Shown here: positions 1-7,033 of the stretch, in pieces
Position numbering within the stretch: position 1 is the stretch's first letter
How the letters are laid out: each line of letters opens with the position of its first letter
Source: Desulfobacteraceae bacterium
Lineage (GTDB): Bacteria; Desulfobacterota; Desulfobacteria; Desulfobacterales; Desulfobacteraceae
Reading direction: 5' to 3'
Length of the DNA stretch: 10,200 nucleotides
Assembly: GCA_024225895.1 (NCBI GenBank)
Contig: JAAEMC010000090.1
Location: 1-10,200, forward strand
Translations under genes and position numbers: made by a program
The notes under the pieces: generated by a model
Told to the model about the DNA's origin: nothing
The model's input: the letters and a program-made list of their open reading frames with translations, nothing else
The model's database searches: none

Positions 1-22
1 AAGTTTTAGGTTAAACTTTTAC

Positions 23-28
23 AGGAGA
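23..28 (+). promoter_or_regulatory. Ribosome binding site fixing the start of the first gene
   Basis: AGGAGA sits 6 bases before the ATG at 35. It selects this codon over the in-frame ATG at 47, which is important because the frame is open to the window edge. Confidence 0.6.
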
Positions 29-34
29 ATTGGG

Positions 35-484
35 ATGAGACAGAAAATGAGATTGGACAAAGATATAAAAAAAGGCATATTAACGATTTTAGAATCCAGT
101 GAAGTCGATCCTGGAATCGTCATGCCGCTGCACGAAGAATCGTATCCGCTCGAAGAGGTGACACAAGCATACAAACAGGGATATGATGCCTTTGCCGGCA
201 GTATCAGAAGGCGAAGTTTTTTCCCTATTAAGGATGTTATGATCAAACTCTTTGAGAGTTCAGCAGACTTTTTCAAAAATAAATCAGCAGATAAATTAAT
301 CGTTGAATATGATGATGCAGACTCATTCCCAAAAGAAGAATTTCATCTTGAGGAAGAAGATGTTGAGATAGATAAAATATTGGAAGAAGACGGCGACACA
401 AAAGAGGATGAAATAAAAGAGATTGATTCTGAGGATGATACCCCGAAATTTAAACCTGAAGACAATTCCGAGCACGAAAATTAG
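35..484 (+). CDS. Hypothetical protein with strongly acidic C-terminal tail
   Basis: This 149-residue protein belongs to no family I recognise, so I assign no function. Residues 1-87 look like a small folded helical domain (LDKDIKKGILTILESSE, then a basic IRRR patch at 57-60 and an amphipathic segment near 66-81). Residues 88-149 are a disordered-looking tail with 28 Asp/Glu in 62 positions. There is no signal peptide or membrane segment, so it is probably cytoplasmic. The ATG at 35 is preferred because AGGAGA at 23-28 lies 6 bases upstream; the internal ATG at 47 is too far from it. The frame stays open to the left edge of the window, so a longer form cannot be excluded, although no ATG, GTG or TTG occurs in frame in the first 34 bases. 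It ends 9 bases before argS, suggesting co-transcription. Real gene: fairly sure; role: unknown. Confidence 0.75.
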   Translation: MRQKMRLDKDIKKGILTILESSEVDPGIVMPLHEESYPLEEVTQAYKQGYDAFAGSIRRRSFFPIKDVMIKLFESSADFFKNKSADKLIVEYDDADSFPKEEFHLEEEDVEIDKILEEDGDTKEDEIKEIDSEDDTPKFKPEDNSEHEN

Positions 485-493
485 AGTATCAGA

Positions 494-2161
494 ATGAAAA
501 ATACAATTAGAGAGATTGTTTTTAATGCAGCAAAATCTGCATTTGACAAAGGCCTTTTGCCGTCTGACGAGATTCCGCAAATGGAAATTGAAACTCCAAA
601 ACACAAGGCACATGGTGATTTTTCGACCAATTTTGCAATGGTTTCCGCTGCCATCCAAAAAATGGCACCAAAAAAAATTGCCGAGCATCTTGTATCATCC
701 ATTGAGGCATCAGAGTTGGTTGAGAAAGTTGAAATCGCCGGCCCCGGCTTTATCAATTTTTTCCTAACAAATGATGCCTGGTATCCTGTTATTGATGATA
801 TTTTATCCAAGGACGTTGCTTACGGATCTTCAAATTTTGGTAATAAGAAAAAAGTCCAGGTGCAATTTGTCAGTGCAAACCCCACAGGACCCCTGCATGT
901 CGGCCACGGCCGGGGTGCTGCCGTGGGTGATTCTGTGGGCAATATTCTCTCCTTTGCCGGTTTTGATGTCCAAAAAGAATATTATATAAATGATTCAGGC
1001 CGCCAGATCAGAACTTTAGGTACATCAGTATGGGTTAGACTTCAGCAGCAGGATGGCCGGGATATTCTTTTCCCGGATGACTGTTACAAGGGCAATTATA
1101 TTAAGGATATTGCCAAGGCGATTCTTGAAAAAGAGGGGCCGGATCTTCTGCAAAAAGAGGAAAAACATGGAATCGAGATATGTGCCCGGTTTGCTGCTGC
1201 AAAAATACTTGAAGAGATAAAGCAGGATCTGAATTCATTTGGCATTGAGTTTGACCAGTGGTTCAGCGAACAAAGCCTTTATGATTCCGGAAGGGTGGAT
1301 AAGGTTATTGCGGATTTAAAAAGTAAGGATCTGGTCTTTGAAAAAGATGGAGCCCAGTGGTTCAGGACTGAAATTTTTGGAGATGAAAAAGACCGGGTTG
1401 TGGTAAGAAACAATGGCCTTACAACTTATTTTGCATCTGATATCGCCTATCACATTGAGAAGTTTGAAAGGGGTTTTGACACGGTTATTGATGTATGGGG
1501 GGCAGACCACCATGGTTACATCAAACGAATAGAGGCCTCAGTGGAAGCTTCGGGAAAGCAAAAAGAGCAATTTCAAGTGATACTGGTCCGGTTGGTCAAT
1601 CTTTTAAGGGGAGGCAAACCAGTGCAGATGTCAACCCGGGCCGGAGAGTTTGTCACCTTAAAAAATATTTTGAATGAGGTGGGCAAAGATGCCGCACGAT
1701 TTTTGTTTTTGAGCCGCAGTTATGATTCCGGCCTTGACTTTGACTTGGAACTTGCCAAACAGAAAAATTCTGATAATCCAGTTTATTATGTACAATATGT
1801 TCATGCCCGGATCACGGGCATTTTGTTGAAGGCACAGGAAAGAGAAATCATCTCCCATATCGACCTAAAGCAGGGAGAGTATCTGGAATTGCTGCAGGAA
1901 CCAGAGGAAATTAATCTGATCAAAATTTTATCCTCTTTTACTGAAAATGTGGAAAAAAGTGCAAAAACACTGCATCCGCATGTGATATTCACATATCTGA
2001 TGACCCTGGCATCAGCATTCCACGGATATTACAACAAGCACAAAGTGATCACACATGATTCGAATTTGACCCAGGCCCGCTTAAGCCTGGTACTTTGTGT
2101 CAAAAAAGTAATCAGAAACGGATTGTCCCTTCTGGGTGTATCTGCACCCGAAAGAATGTGA
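494..2161 (+). CDS. argS: Arginyl-tRNA synthetase (class I)
   Basis: Charges tRNA-Arg with arginine at the expense of ATP in the cytoplasm. At 555 residues it has the usual length of bacterial ArgRS. Visible in order: the N-terminal Add-1 tRNA D-loop domain (about 1-95); the catalytic Rossmann fold with the HIGH signature as HVGH at 135-138, within the ArgRS-typical [16 protein letters not shown]; the second class I signature in the divergent ArgRS form MSTR at 379-382 (within [12 protein letters not shown]); and the all-helical DALR anticodon-binding domain (about 435-555), ending in the characteristic [10 protein letters not shown]. No key motif is missing. The start has only a weak Shine-Dalgarno (GAG around 484-486), so translation may be coupled to the preceding gene 9 bases upstream. 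The SPOR-domain gene begins 3 bases after its stop. Identification is very secure. Confidence 0.98.
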   Translation: MKNTIREIVFNAAKSAFDKGLLPSDEIPQMEIETPKHKAHGDFSTNFAMVSAAIQKMAPKKIAEHLVSSIEASELVEKVEIAGPGFINFFLTNDAWYPVIDDILSKDVAYGSSNFGNKKKVQVQFVSANPTGPLHVGHGRGAAVGDSVGNILSFAGFDVQKEYYINDSGRQIRTLGTSVWVRLQQQDGRDILFPDDCYKGNYIKDIAKAILEKEGPDLLQKEEKHGIEICARFAAAKILEEIKQDLNSFGIEFDQWFSEQSLYDSGRVDKVIADLKSKDLVFEKDGAQWFRTEIFGDEKDRVVVRNNGLTTYFASDIAYHIEKFERGFDTVIDVWGADHHGYIKRIEASVEASGKQKEQFQVILVRLVNLLRGGKPVQMSTRAGEFVTLKNILNEVGKDAARFLFLSRSYDSGLDFDLELAKQKNSDNPVYYVQYVHARITGILLKAQEREIISHIDLKQGEYLELLQEPEEINLIKILSSFTENVEKSAKTLHPHVIFTYLMTLASAFHGYYNKHKVITHDSNLTQARLSLVLCVKKVIRNGLSLLGVSAPERM

Positions 2162-2164
2162 TAT

Positions 2165-2926
2165 ATGGCATCCTTTAATAGGATTTTAAAATATTCCATA
2201 TATATATTTATTATAGGCTGGATATTTCTTTTAGGTATCCTTGTGGGCCGCGGGACAGCTCCTGTTACCTTTGATACTCAACAATTTCAAAAAAGGCTTG
2301 CTGCCATTGCCAATGAGCACGGGCAAAAAAAGGAAGCTGACAGCGAAGAAAAATTGGAACTCCAATTCTATAAGGTGTTGGATAAGCCGGTCCAAGAGGA
2401 AGAACCAGCCCCATTAAATCCGGGAAAACCAAACAAAAGTTCAGAGATCATCCCACAAAAAATAGATGAAGTTCCGCAAAATATACCGGTAAAAAAGAGC
2501 CGGAAATATGAAACATTTAAAACATCTGCGAAAAAACAAGTCTCTAAGCCTGAAACCAAGCCATCTTCACAGAAACAAAAAAAGACCCAAACATTAAAAA
2601 AAGAACCAAATCCAACACCTGAAAAATCTGCCAAGAAAGTACAAAAAGATCAACCGAAAGAGAAAACGGTTAATGTCAGCTATACGATTCAAATAGCTGC
2701 TTACAAGGATTTTAAAGATGCGGTCAGCCAGATGGCTGATCTTAAAAAAAATGGATTTGATTCATATAGAATTAAAGCGCAGAAGGATGGGCAAACCTGG
2801 TACAGAGTCAGAAGCGGCAGTTTTAAAACTAAAACGCTGGCTGATCAGTATTTAAAAAAACTTAAAAAAGTCAATATTAACGGTATGGTGATCAAAAGGA
2901 ATAACCATGAAAATATCAAGGGATGA
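2165..2926 (+). CDS. Membrane-anchored SPOR-domain protein
   Basis: A 253-residue bitopic inner-membrane protein of the cell-division SPOR type. SPOR domains are known to bind septal peptidoglycan strands lacking stem peptides, as in FtsN and DedD. Sequence evidence: a short cytoplasmic N-terminus with Arg6 and Lys9; one hydrophobic segment at about 10-28 that serves as an uncleaved anchor; a long Lys/Pro/Glu/Gln-rich low-complexity linker at about 75-170; and a SPOR domain at about 171-247 with the typical start YTIQIAAYKDFKDA and the core TWYRVRSGSF at 211-220. The short ELQFYKVL stretch at 65-72 resembles a motif I associate with SPOR proteins of this lineage. It lies 3 bases after argS and overlaps gatC by 20 bases, so it is embedded in the translation operon. 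It may be an FtsN-like divisome factor, but sequence alone does not prove that. Confidence 0.88.
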   Translation: MASFNRILKYSIYIFIIGWIFLLGILVGRGTAPVTFDTQQFQKRLAAIANEHGQKKEADSEEKLELQFYKVLDKPVQEEEPAPLNPGKPNKSSEIIPQKIDEVPQNIPVKKSRKYETFKTSAKKQVSKPETKPSSQKQKKTQTLKKEPNPTPEKSAKKVQKDQPKEKTVNVSYTIQIAAYKDFKDAVSQMADLKKNGFDSYRIKAQKDGQTWYRVRSGSFKTKTLADQYLKKLKKVNINGMVIKRNNHENIKG

Positions 2927-3194
2927 TGTTGAAAAAATAGCCCATCTTGCACGATTGGAGATTGATGACACACTTAAAGATAAAATGTCGGAACAATTAA
3001 GTGAGATCCTGCAATATATAGACAAATTAAAGGATGTGGATGTAAAAGGGGTAAAACTTTCTTCGGGTGCTGCTTTTCAAAATAATGTACTCAGGAATGA
3101 TGTCGCCCATAAATCCCCTGGACCGGGTGTTACCTTGGCCAATGCACCGGAACGGGATGATGATTTTTATACAGTGCCAAGGGTTGTCAAATAG
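2907..3194 (+). CDS. gatC: Asp-tRNA(Asn)/Glu-tRNA(Gln) amidotransferase subunit C
   Basis: Small subunit of the GatCAB amidotransferase, which converts misacylated Glu-tRNA(Gln) and/or Asp-tRNA(Asn) to the correct amide form. GatC wraps around GatA and stabilises it against GatB. The 95 residues match the family's usual size. The N-terminus has the hallmark KISRDDVEKIAHLARLEI, followed by the helical stretch LSEILQYIDKLKDVDVKGV; the C-terminus has LRNDV and the terminal DDFYTVPRVVK, all typical of GatC. The ATG at 2907 is preceded by AAAGGA at 2896-2901, inside the end of the SPOR gene; the 20-base overlap in another frame implies translational coupling. gatA follows 25 bases downstream. Identification is secure. 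Confidence 0.95.
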   Translation: MKISRDDVEKIAHLARLEIDDTLKDKMSEQLSEILQYIDKLKDVDVKGVKLSSGAAFQNNVLRNDVAHKSPGPGVTLANAPERDDDFYTVPRVVK

Positions 3195-3219
3195 TCTTTT
3201 GGAATAAAAGGATCAGACC

Positions 3220-4692
3220 ATGGATTTATATACACTCACCATAAAACAGGCACGCCAACTTCTCGATAATAAAGAGATTTCTTCTAAGGAACTGACATCG
3301 GCCCTGCTGAATCGCATTGAGGAACATGACGATGGCATCAAGGCCTTTATTTCAATTGATAGGGATCTGGCCCTTTCAGAGGCAAAAAAGGCGGATGAGC
3401 AAATACAAGCCGATAAAGCCGGTCTTTTGACCGGTATTCCCATTGCCTTGAAGGACCTTTTGTGTACAAAGGGAATGAAAACAACCTGTGCCTCCCAAAT
3501 TTTGGCTGATTTTGTACCCCAATATGATGCAACCGCCGTATCCAAATTAAAGGAGAGTGGTGCTGTCATAATAGGCAAGACCAACATGGATGAATTTGCC
3601 ATGGGGTCATCCACAGAAAATTCATCATTTCAGATTACTGCAAATCCATGGGATAATGATTATGTCCCGGGCGGGTCCAGCGGTGGTTCGGCTGCAGCGG
3701 TAGCTGCACAATTCTGCTGCGGGGCGATCGGAACGGATACAGGTGGTTCCATTCGGCAACCGGCATCCCATTGCGGCGTTGTTGGATTAAAGCCTACCTA
3801 TGGAAGGGTATCGCGGTTTGGCCTGGTCTCCTATGCCTCTTCTTTAGATCAAATTGGCCCCATTACCCGGACGGTTGAGGATACAGCGCTTTTGATGAAT
3901 GTAATTTCAGGCTATGATAAATCGGATTCCACTAGCGCAGACGTTGGTACCCCGGATTTTACCAAGGCCCTGGATCTGTTTGATAAAGAATCCCTAAAAG
4001 GGATGACGGCCGGAATCCCAAAAGAATACCTGTCGGTTGAAGGTATTGATCCTGATGTTGAAAAGATATTTAATGAATCCAAAATCATTCTGGAAGATCT
4101 GGGTGTTGAGCTCAAGGAAATTTGTCTGCCCCACTCGGAATATGTGGTGGCTGCCTATTATATTATTGCTCCGTGTGAAGCCAGTTCCAACCTTGCCCGA
4201 TATGATGGTGTCAAATACGGGTTTCGGGATACAGGTTCCCAGGATCTGATTGAAATGTACAAAAAAACAAAATCCAAAGGGTTTGGACAAGAAGTTCAAA
4301 GAAGAATTATCATTGGCACCTATTCACTCTCAGCCGGTTATTATGATGCTTACTACGGCAGGGCATCACAGGTGAGAACCCTTATCATGGATGATTTTTC
4401 AAAGGCGTTCGAGAATTGCGATTTTATTTTGTCCCCGGTGGCACCGACACCGGCGTTTAAAATTGGGGAGAATATTGATGATCCCTTGACCATGTATCTG
4501 AGCGATATTTTCACCCTGTCTGCCAACATGGCGGGTGTGCCCGGTATCTCTGTTCCGGCCGGATATTCGTCAAGCGGACTTCCAATAGGAATACAGATGA
4601 TGGCAAACCGGTTTGACGAACTTACCCTGATTAAGGCAGGATATGGGTTTGAACAAGCACTTTGTCTGGAGTCGAAATTTCCTAAGATATGA
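3220..4692 (+). CDS. gatA: Asp-tRNA(Asn)/Glu-tRNA(Gln) amidotransferase subunit A
   Basis: Glutaminase subunit of GatCAB: it hydrolyses glutamine and passes ammonia to GatB for amidation of Glu/Asp on tRNA. The 490 residues are normal for GatA. It is an amidase-signature protein with the complete Ser-cisSer-Lys triad: Lys78 in PIALKDLL, Ser153 in the GGSSGGS loop (151-157) and the nucleophile Ser177 in GTDTGGSIRQPA. The downstream text KPTYGRVSRFGLVSYASSLDQIGP is diagnostic of GatA rather than other amidases, and the C-terminal part GVPGISVPAG...LPIGIQ is typical. AAAAGGA at 3206-3212 sits 7 bases before the ATG. It follows gatC by 25 bases. gatB, needed for the holoenzyme, is not in this window and no fragment of it follows. 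gatA is the last gene of the left operon; no hairpin terminator is evident after it. Confidence 0.97.
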   Translation: MDLYTLTIKQARQLLDNKEISSKELTSALLNRIEEHDDGIKAFISIDRDLALSEAKKADEQIQADKAGLLTGIPIALKDLLCTKGMKTTCASQILADFVPQYDATAVSKLKESGAVIIGKTNMDEFAMGSSTENSSFQITANPWDNDYVPGGSSGGSAAAVAAQFCCGAIGTDTGGSIRQPASHCGVVGLKPTYGRVSRFGLVSYASSLDQIGPITRTVEDTALLMNVISGYDKSDSTSADVGTPDFTKALDLFDKESLKGMTAGIPKEYLSVEGIDPDVEKIFNESKIILEDLGVELKEICLPHSEYVVAAYYIIAPCEASSNLARYDGVKYGFRDTGSQDLIEMYKKTKSKGFGQEVQRRIIIGTYSLSAGYYDAYYGRASQVRTLIMDDFSKAFENCDFILSPVAPTPAFKIGENIDDPLTMYLSDIFTLSANMAGVPGISVPAGYSSSGLPIGIQMMANRFDELTLIKAGYGFEQALCLESKFPKI

Positions 4693-4827
4693 GAGGTGAT
4701 ACAGGCGTATATTCATGCAAATAGTTTAAAATCTTTGGAAGATTGAATTATTTGGCTGTTAGGGAAAATAAATTACTTTTTGTTTCTCCGGATGAATTAA
4801 ACCGTAACTTTTCAGACCAAAAAAAAT

Positions 4828-4833
4828 TATAAT
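4828..4833 (+). promoter_or_regulatory. Possible -10 box for the small gene plus mutL
   Basis: The 180-base spacer 4693-4872 holds no gene. It is A+T-rich and contains one perfect TATAAT, 39 bases before the ATG at 4873. The region 16-18 bases upstream (about 4804-4811) does not resemble TTGACA, so this is a -10 match without a good -35. Since no intrinsic terminator is visible after gatA, read-through from the upstream operon is equally possible. Confidence 0.35.
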
Positions 4834-4872
4834 CATAAAATTCAACTTTCACAACAAAGTGGGAGATTTAAT

Positions 4873-5055
4873 ATGTCAACAGTACAGCCTGAGGGTGAGC
4901 AGCTAAGGAAAGCAGTAAAATGGATTTCTGAAAAAAGGAAGGAAAATCCAGATGAGAACCTGGTGAAACTTGTTGATGAAGCCAGCTTTCAATTTGATCT
5001 GAGTCCAAAGGATTCCCAGTTTCTTTTGCGGTTTGTTAAAGGGGATCAGTCTTAA
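4873..5055 (+). CDS. Small 60-residue protein upstream of mutL, function unknown
   Basis: A short soluble-looking protein with no signal peptide, membrane segment or Cys. Residues about 7-22 (EGEQLRKAVKWISEKR) and 27-39 (ENLVKLVDEASFQF) look helical, and a third helix is likely from DLSPKDSQFLLRF at 42-54. The pattern suggests a compact three-helix bundle. GGGAG at 4861-4865 gives a good Shine-Dalgarno spacing to the ATG. The clean start, ordinary composition and 10-base distance to the mutL start argue that it is a real gene in the mutL transcription unit. I do not recognise a characterised family. A link to mismatch repair is suggested only by position. It could equally be a general regulator that happens to sit there. 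Confidence 0.75.
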   Translation: MSTVQPEGEQLRKAVKWISEKRKENPDENLVKLVDEASFQFDLSPKDSQFLLRFVKGDQS

Positions 5056-5058
5056 GGG
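5054..5058 (+). promoter_or_regulatory. Ribosome binding site fixing the mutL start
   Basis: AAGGG overlaps the stop of the 60-residue gene and lies 7 bases before the ATG at 5066. It supports 5066 over the in-frame TTG at 5033, which would add 11 residues not typical of MutL. Confidence 0.6.
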
Positions 5059-5065
5059 TATTTCA

Positions 5066-6841
5066 ATGGCCAAAATAAAAATACTTCCTGAAATCCTTTC
5101 CAACCAGATTGCAGCAGGTGAGGTTGTGGAAAGACCTTCATCTGTTGTCAAGGAGCTGGTTGAAAACAGTATTGACGCCAATGCAACAAGTATTACCGTC
5201 GAGATTGAAAAAGGCGGTAAATCCGTCATACGAATTTCGGATAACGGAGATGGGCTTTCAAGGGAAGATGCTCTTTTATCCATTGAAAGATATGCCACGA
5301 GCAAGATATTTACCGGGGATGATCTTTTCTCAATTTCCACCATGGGCTTTAGGGGCGAGGCATTACCATCCATTGCCTCTGTATCTAAATTTACCCTTAC
5401 CACTAAAGAAAAAAAATCACAGATTGGCACACAGATCGAGATATCCGGCGGCAAGGTTTTAAATGTGATGGATGCCGGTGCGCCGGCCGGTACAATGGTG
5501 GAAGTAAACCGCTTGTTTTTCAATACCCCGGCCAGAAGAAAGTTTTTAAAGTCTGAAAAAACAGAAGCCGGCCATATTGCAGATGCGGTTTCAGGCATTG
5601 CTCTGGGTAATCCCGATGTTGGGTTCCGCCTTTTTTTTAATAAAAAACTGCAAAAAAATTTTCCACTCTCTGACGGGCTTTATCAGCGATGTGTGGGAGT
5701 TTTGGGAAAAGATTCAGCAAACAAACTTGCAAGCCTGGATTTTCAAGATAAGGGGATTAAGATTCAGGGGTTTTGCACATTTCCTGAAATCACACGGAGT
5801 ACATCCGCCAGAATATTTCTTTTTGTCAATAATCGCCTGGTATACGATCGGGGGCTTGTTTCAGCAATTTTCCAGGGATATAAAGGCAGGATTATGAAAT
5901 CCAGGTTCCCTCTGGCAGCCGTTTTTGTAGATCTTGATTATGACAAAGTGGATGTCAATGTTCATCCGTCAAAAAGGCAGGTCCGGTTTGTTGATCATCA
6001 AAGGGTCTACAGGGCATTAACACAGGCAGTTGCTTCAGCATTGTCCGCTTCACAAACCAGATCCGTGAAATTTTCAAAACCGGCCCATGATCTCCCGAAA
6101 CCGGTACCTGAATATCATCCCCGTTTTCATGAATGGACCCAAAACGAATCCTTAAAGGTGGCAGAGCCTGCGCTTGAGTGGGGTGCTGTAACTGAAAAGG
6201 GAGGCAGGCCGCTTCAGGCGTTGGGGTGTGTTGAAACCCAGCAGGCATTCAAATTGAATATGGAAGGCCCAAGAATATTGGGCCAGGTGATGGGAACCTA
6301 TATTGTGGCTGAAAATAAAGACGGATTAATGCTTGTGGATCAGCATGCAGCCCATGAACGTATTGTCTATGAACGCTTGAAAAAAAGGTATGAAAATCTG
6401 GATATATCCCGGCAGGACCTGGTAGTACCCGAGACCTTGGACCTTAATTTCAAGGAGGCAGCTCTTTTGTCGGATATACTGGCAGATCTCGCATCTCTTG
6501 GCATCCTGGTAGAGCCCTTTGGAGGGAATACATTTGTGATCAAATCCGTCCCGTCTATCATTGATGAAAAACAAATAAAGCCTGTTGTTTTAGAAATTCT
6601 TGATAATATAATTGAAAACAAGATGGAATCGTCAACTGAACATTGGCTTGACGAATGTCTCATTCTAATGGCCTGCCATACTGCAATCCGGGCAAACAAA
6701 CCCATGGTATTCAGGGAAATGGCGACACTTATTGCCGATCTTGAAAAATGTAATGATCCATTGCATTGCCCCCATGGCCGCCCCACTATTTTTTCAATGG
6801 ATAAGGGGCAGATTGAAAAGCTTTTCAAAAGGGTTGTTTGA
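5066..6841 (+). CDS. mutL: DNA mismatch repair protein MutL (endonuclease type)
   Basis: GHL-family ATPase that couples MutS mismatch recognition to strand incision and excision. At 591 residues from the ATG at 5066 it has a complete domain set. The N-terminal ATPase shows NQIAAGEVVERPSSVVKELVENSIDA with Glu30 and Asn34 (equivalent to E. coli Glu29/Asn33), DNGDG at 59-63, GFRGEALPSIASV at 94-106, FFNTPARR at 151-158, and VDVNVHPSK ending at Lys303. A variable linker covers about 335-405. The C-terminal dimerisation domain carries the metal-dependent nicking motif DQHAAHERIVYE at 425-436, exactly DQHA(X)2E(X)4E, plus ACH at 536-538 and CPHGRP at 568-573, the other metal-site motifs of latent-endonuclease MutL proteins. 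This MutL is therefore predicted to nick DNA itself, as in bacteria lacking MutH. It ends without an obvious terminator. Identification is secure; only the first few residues depend on start choice. Confidence 0.97.
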   Translation: MAKIKILPEILSNQIAAGEVVERPSSVVKELVENSIDANATSITVEIEKGGKSVIRISDNGDGLSREDALLSIERYATSKIFTGDDLFSISTMGFRGEALPSIASVSKFTLTTKEKKSQIGTQIEISGGKVLNVMDAGAPAGTMVEVNRLFFNTPARRKFLKSEKTEAGHIADAVSGIALGNPDVGFRLFFNKKLQKNFPLSDGLYQRCVGVLGKDSANKLASLDFQDKGIKIQGFCTFPEITRSTSARIFLFVNNRLVYDRGLVSAIFQGYKGRIMKSRFPLAAVFVDLDYDKVDVNVHPSKRQVRFVDHQRVYRALTQAVASALSASQTRSVKFSKPAHDLPKPVPEYHPRFHEWTQNESLKVAEPALEWGAVTEKGGRPLQALGCVETQQAFKLNMEGPRILGQVMGTYIVAENKDGLMLVDQHAAHERIVYERLKKRYENLDISRQDLVVPETLDLNFKEAALLSDILADLASLGILVEPFGGNTFVIKSVPSIIDEKQIKPVVLEILDNIIENKMESSTEHWLDECLILMACHTAIRANKPMVFREMATLIADLEKCNDPLHCPHGRPTIFSMDKGQIEKLFKRVV

Positions 6842-6851
6842 TGATGAAGTA

Positions 6852-6929
6852 TGATATATATAGTTGTCTTTGCGAAACATTTTTTTACAATTTTGTACTT
6901 GAATGGTGGAACAACCAGGTTATATATCA
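6852..6929. repeat. Imperfect A+T-rich inverted repeat downstream of mutL
   Basis: The 192-base spacer 6842-7033 has no gene. It contains TGATATATA (6852-6860) plus GTTGT (6863-6867), and further on ACAAC (6911-6915) plus TATATATCA (6921-6929). The arms are exact complements in two blocks (9 and 5 bp) with unequal spacers (2 and 5 bases) and a 43-base loop. No T-tract follows, so it is not a standard terminator. It could be a weak mRNA stem, a protein site, or chance in A+T-rich sequence. Confidence 0.35.
6899..6926 (+). promoter_or_regulatory. Weak candidate promoter before the exported repeat protein
   Basis: TTGAAT at 6899-6904 and TATATA at 6921-6926 are 16 bases apart and match the sigma-70 hexamers at 4 of 6 positions each. 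They would start a message about 100 bases before the TTG start at 7034. The -10 overlaps the right arm of the inverted repeat. In A+T-rich sequence such matches are common, so this is tentative. Confidence 0.25.
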
Positions 6930-7020
6930 ACATAGACTGAAACAATAAAAAAATAGGTCATTATTTTATTAATTCACTTCGTACTTTCCGATTAAAAAAT
7001 AAAATATAAGCAATAATAAA

Positions 7021-7025
7021 AGGAG
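7021..7025 (+). promoter_or_regulatory. Ribosome binding site supporting a TTG start
   Basis: AGGAG lies 8 bases before the TTG at 7034. That TTG is followed directly by a classic signal peptide (KINTKIIK, then a hydrophobic core), which makes TTG the only sensible start; no in-frame ATG precedes the mature domain. Confidence 0.65.
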
Positions 7026-7033
7026 TTGGGATT

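Noticed and set aside
2395..2680. Lys/Pro/Glu-rich stretch as a possible repeat array or frameshifted region
   Set aside because: It is the ordinary low-complexity linker of the SPOR protein; the frame is continuous and no unit repeats exactly.
4845..4860. 5-bp hairpin ACTTT/AAAGT before the small gene's Shine-Dalgarno
   Set aside because: Too short and A+T-rich to separate from chance.
4693..4872. Possible small gene or terminator after gatA
   Set aside because: Frames are broken after a few codons (for example the ATG at 4714) and there is no stable stem with T-tract; only a perfect TATAAT stands out.
5033..5065. TTG start extending mutL by 11 residues
   Set aside because: The extension overlaps the end of the 60-residue gene and does not fit the usual MutL N-terminus. 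The ATG at 5066 has AAGGG at good spacing and gives the family-typical start.
4903..5598. 231-codon reverse-strand open frame across the small gene and mutL
   Set aside because: It is antisense to mutL, whose motifs are intact across the same bases. It has no Shine-Dalgarno and its composition is that of a shadow frame.
6367..6945. 192-codon reverse-strand open frame over the mutL 3' end
   Set aside because: It overlaps the conserved endonuclease domain of mutL on the opposite strand and shows no domain or ribosome binding site.
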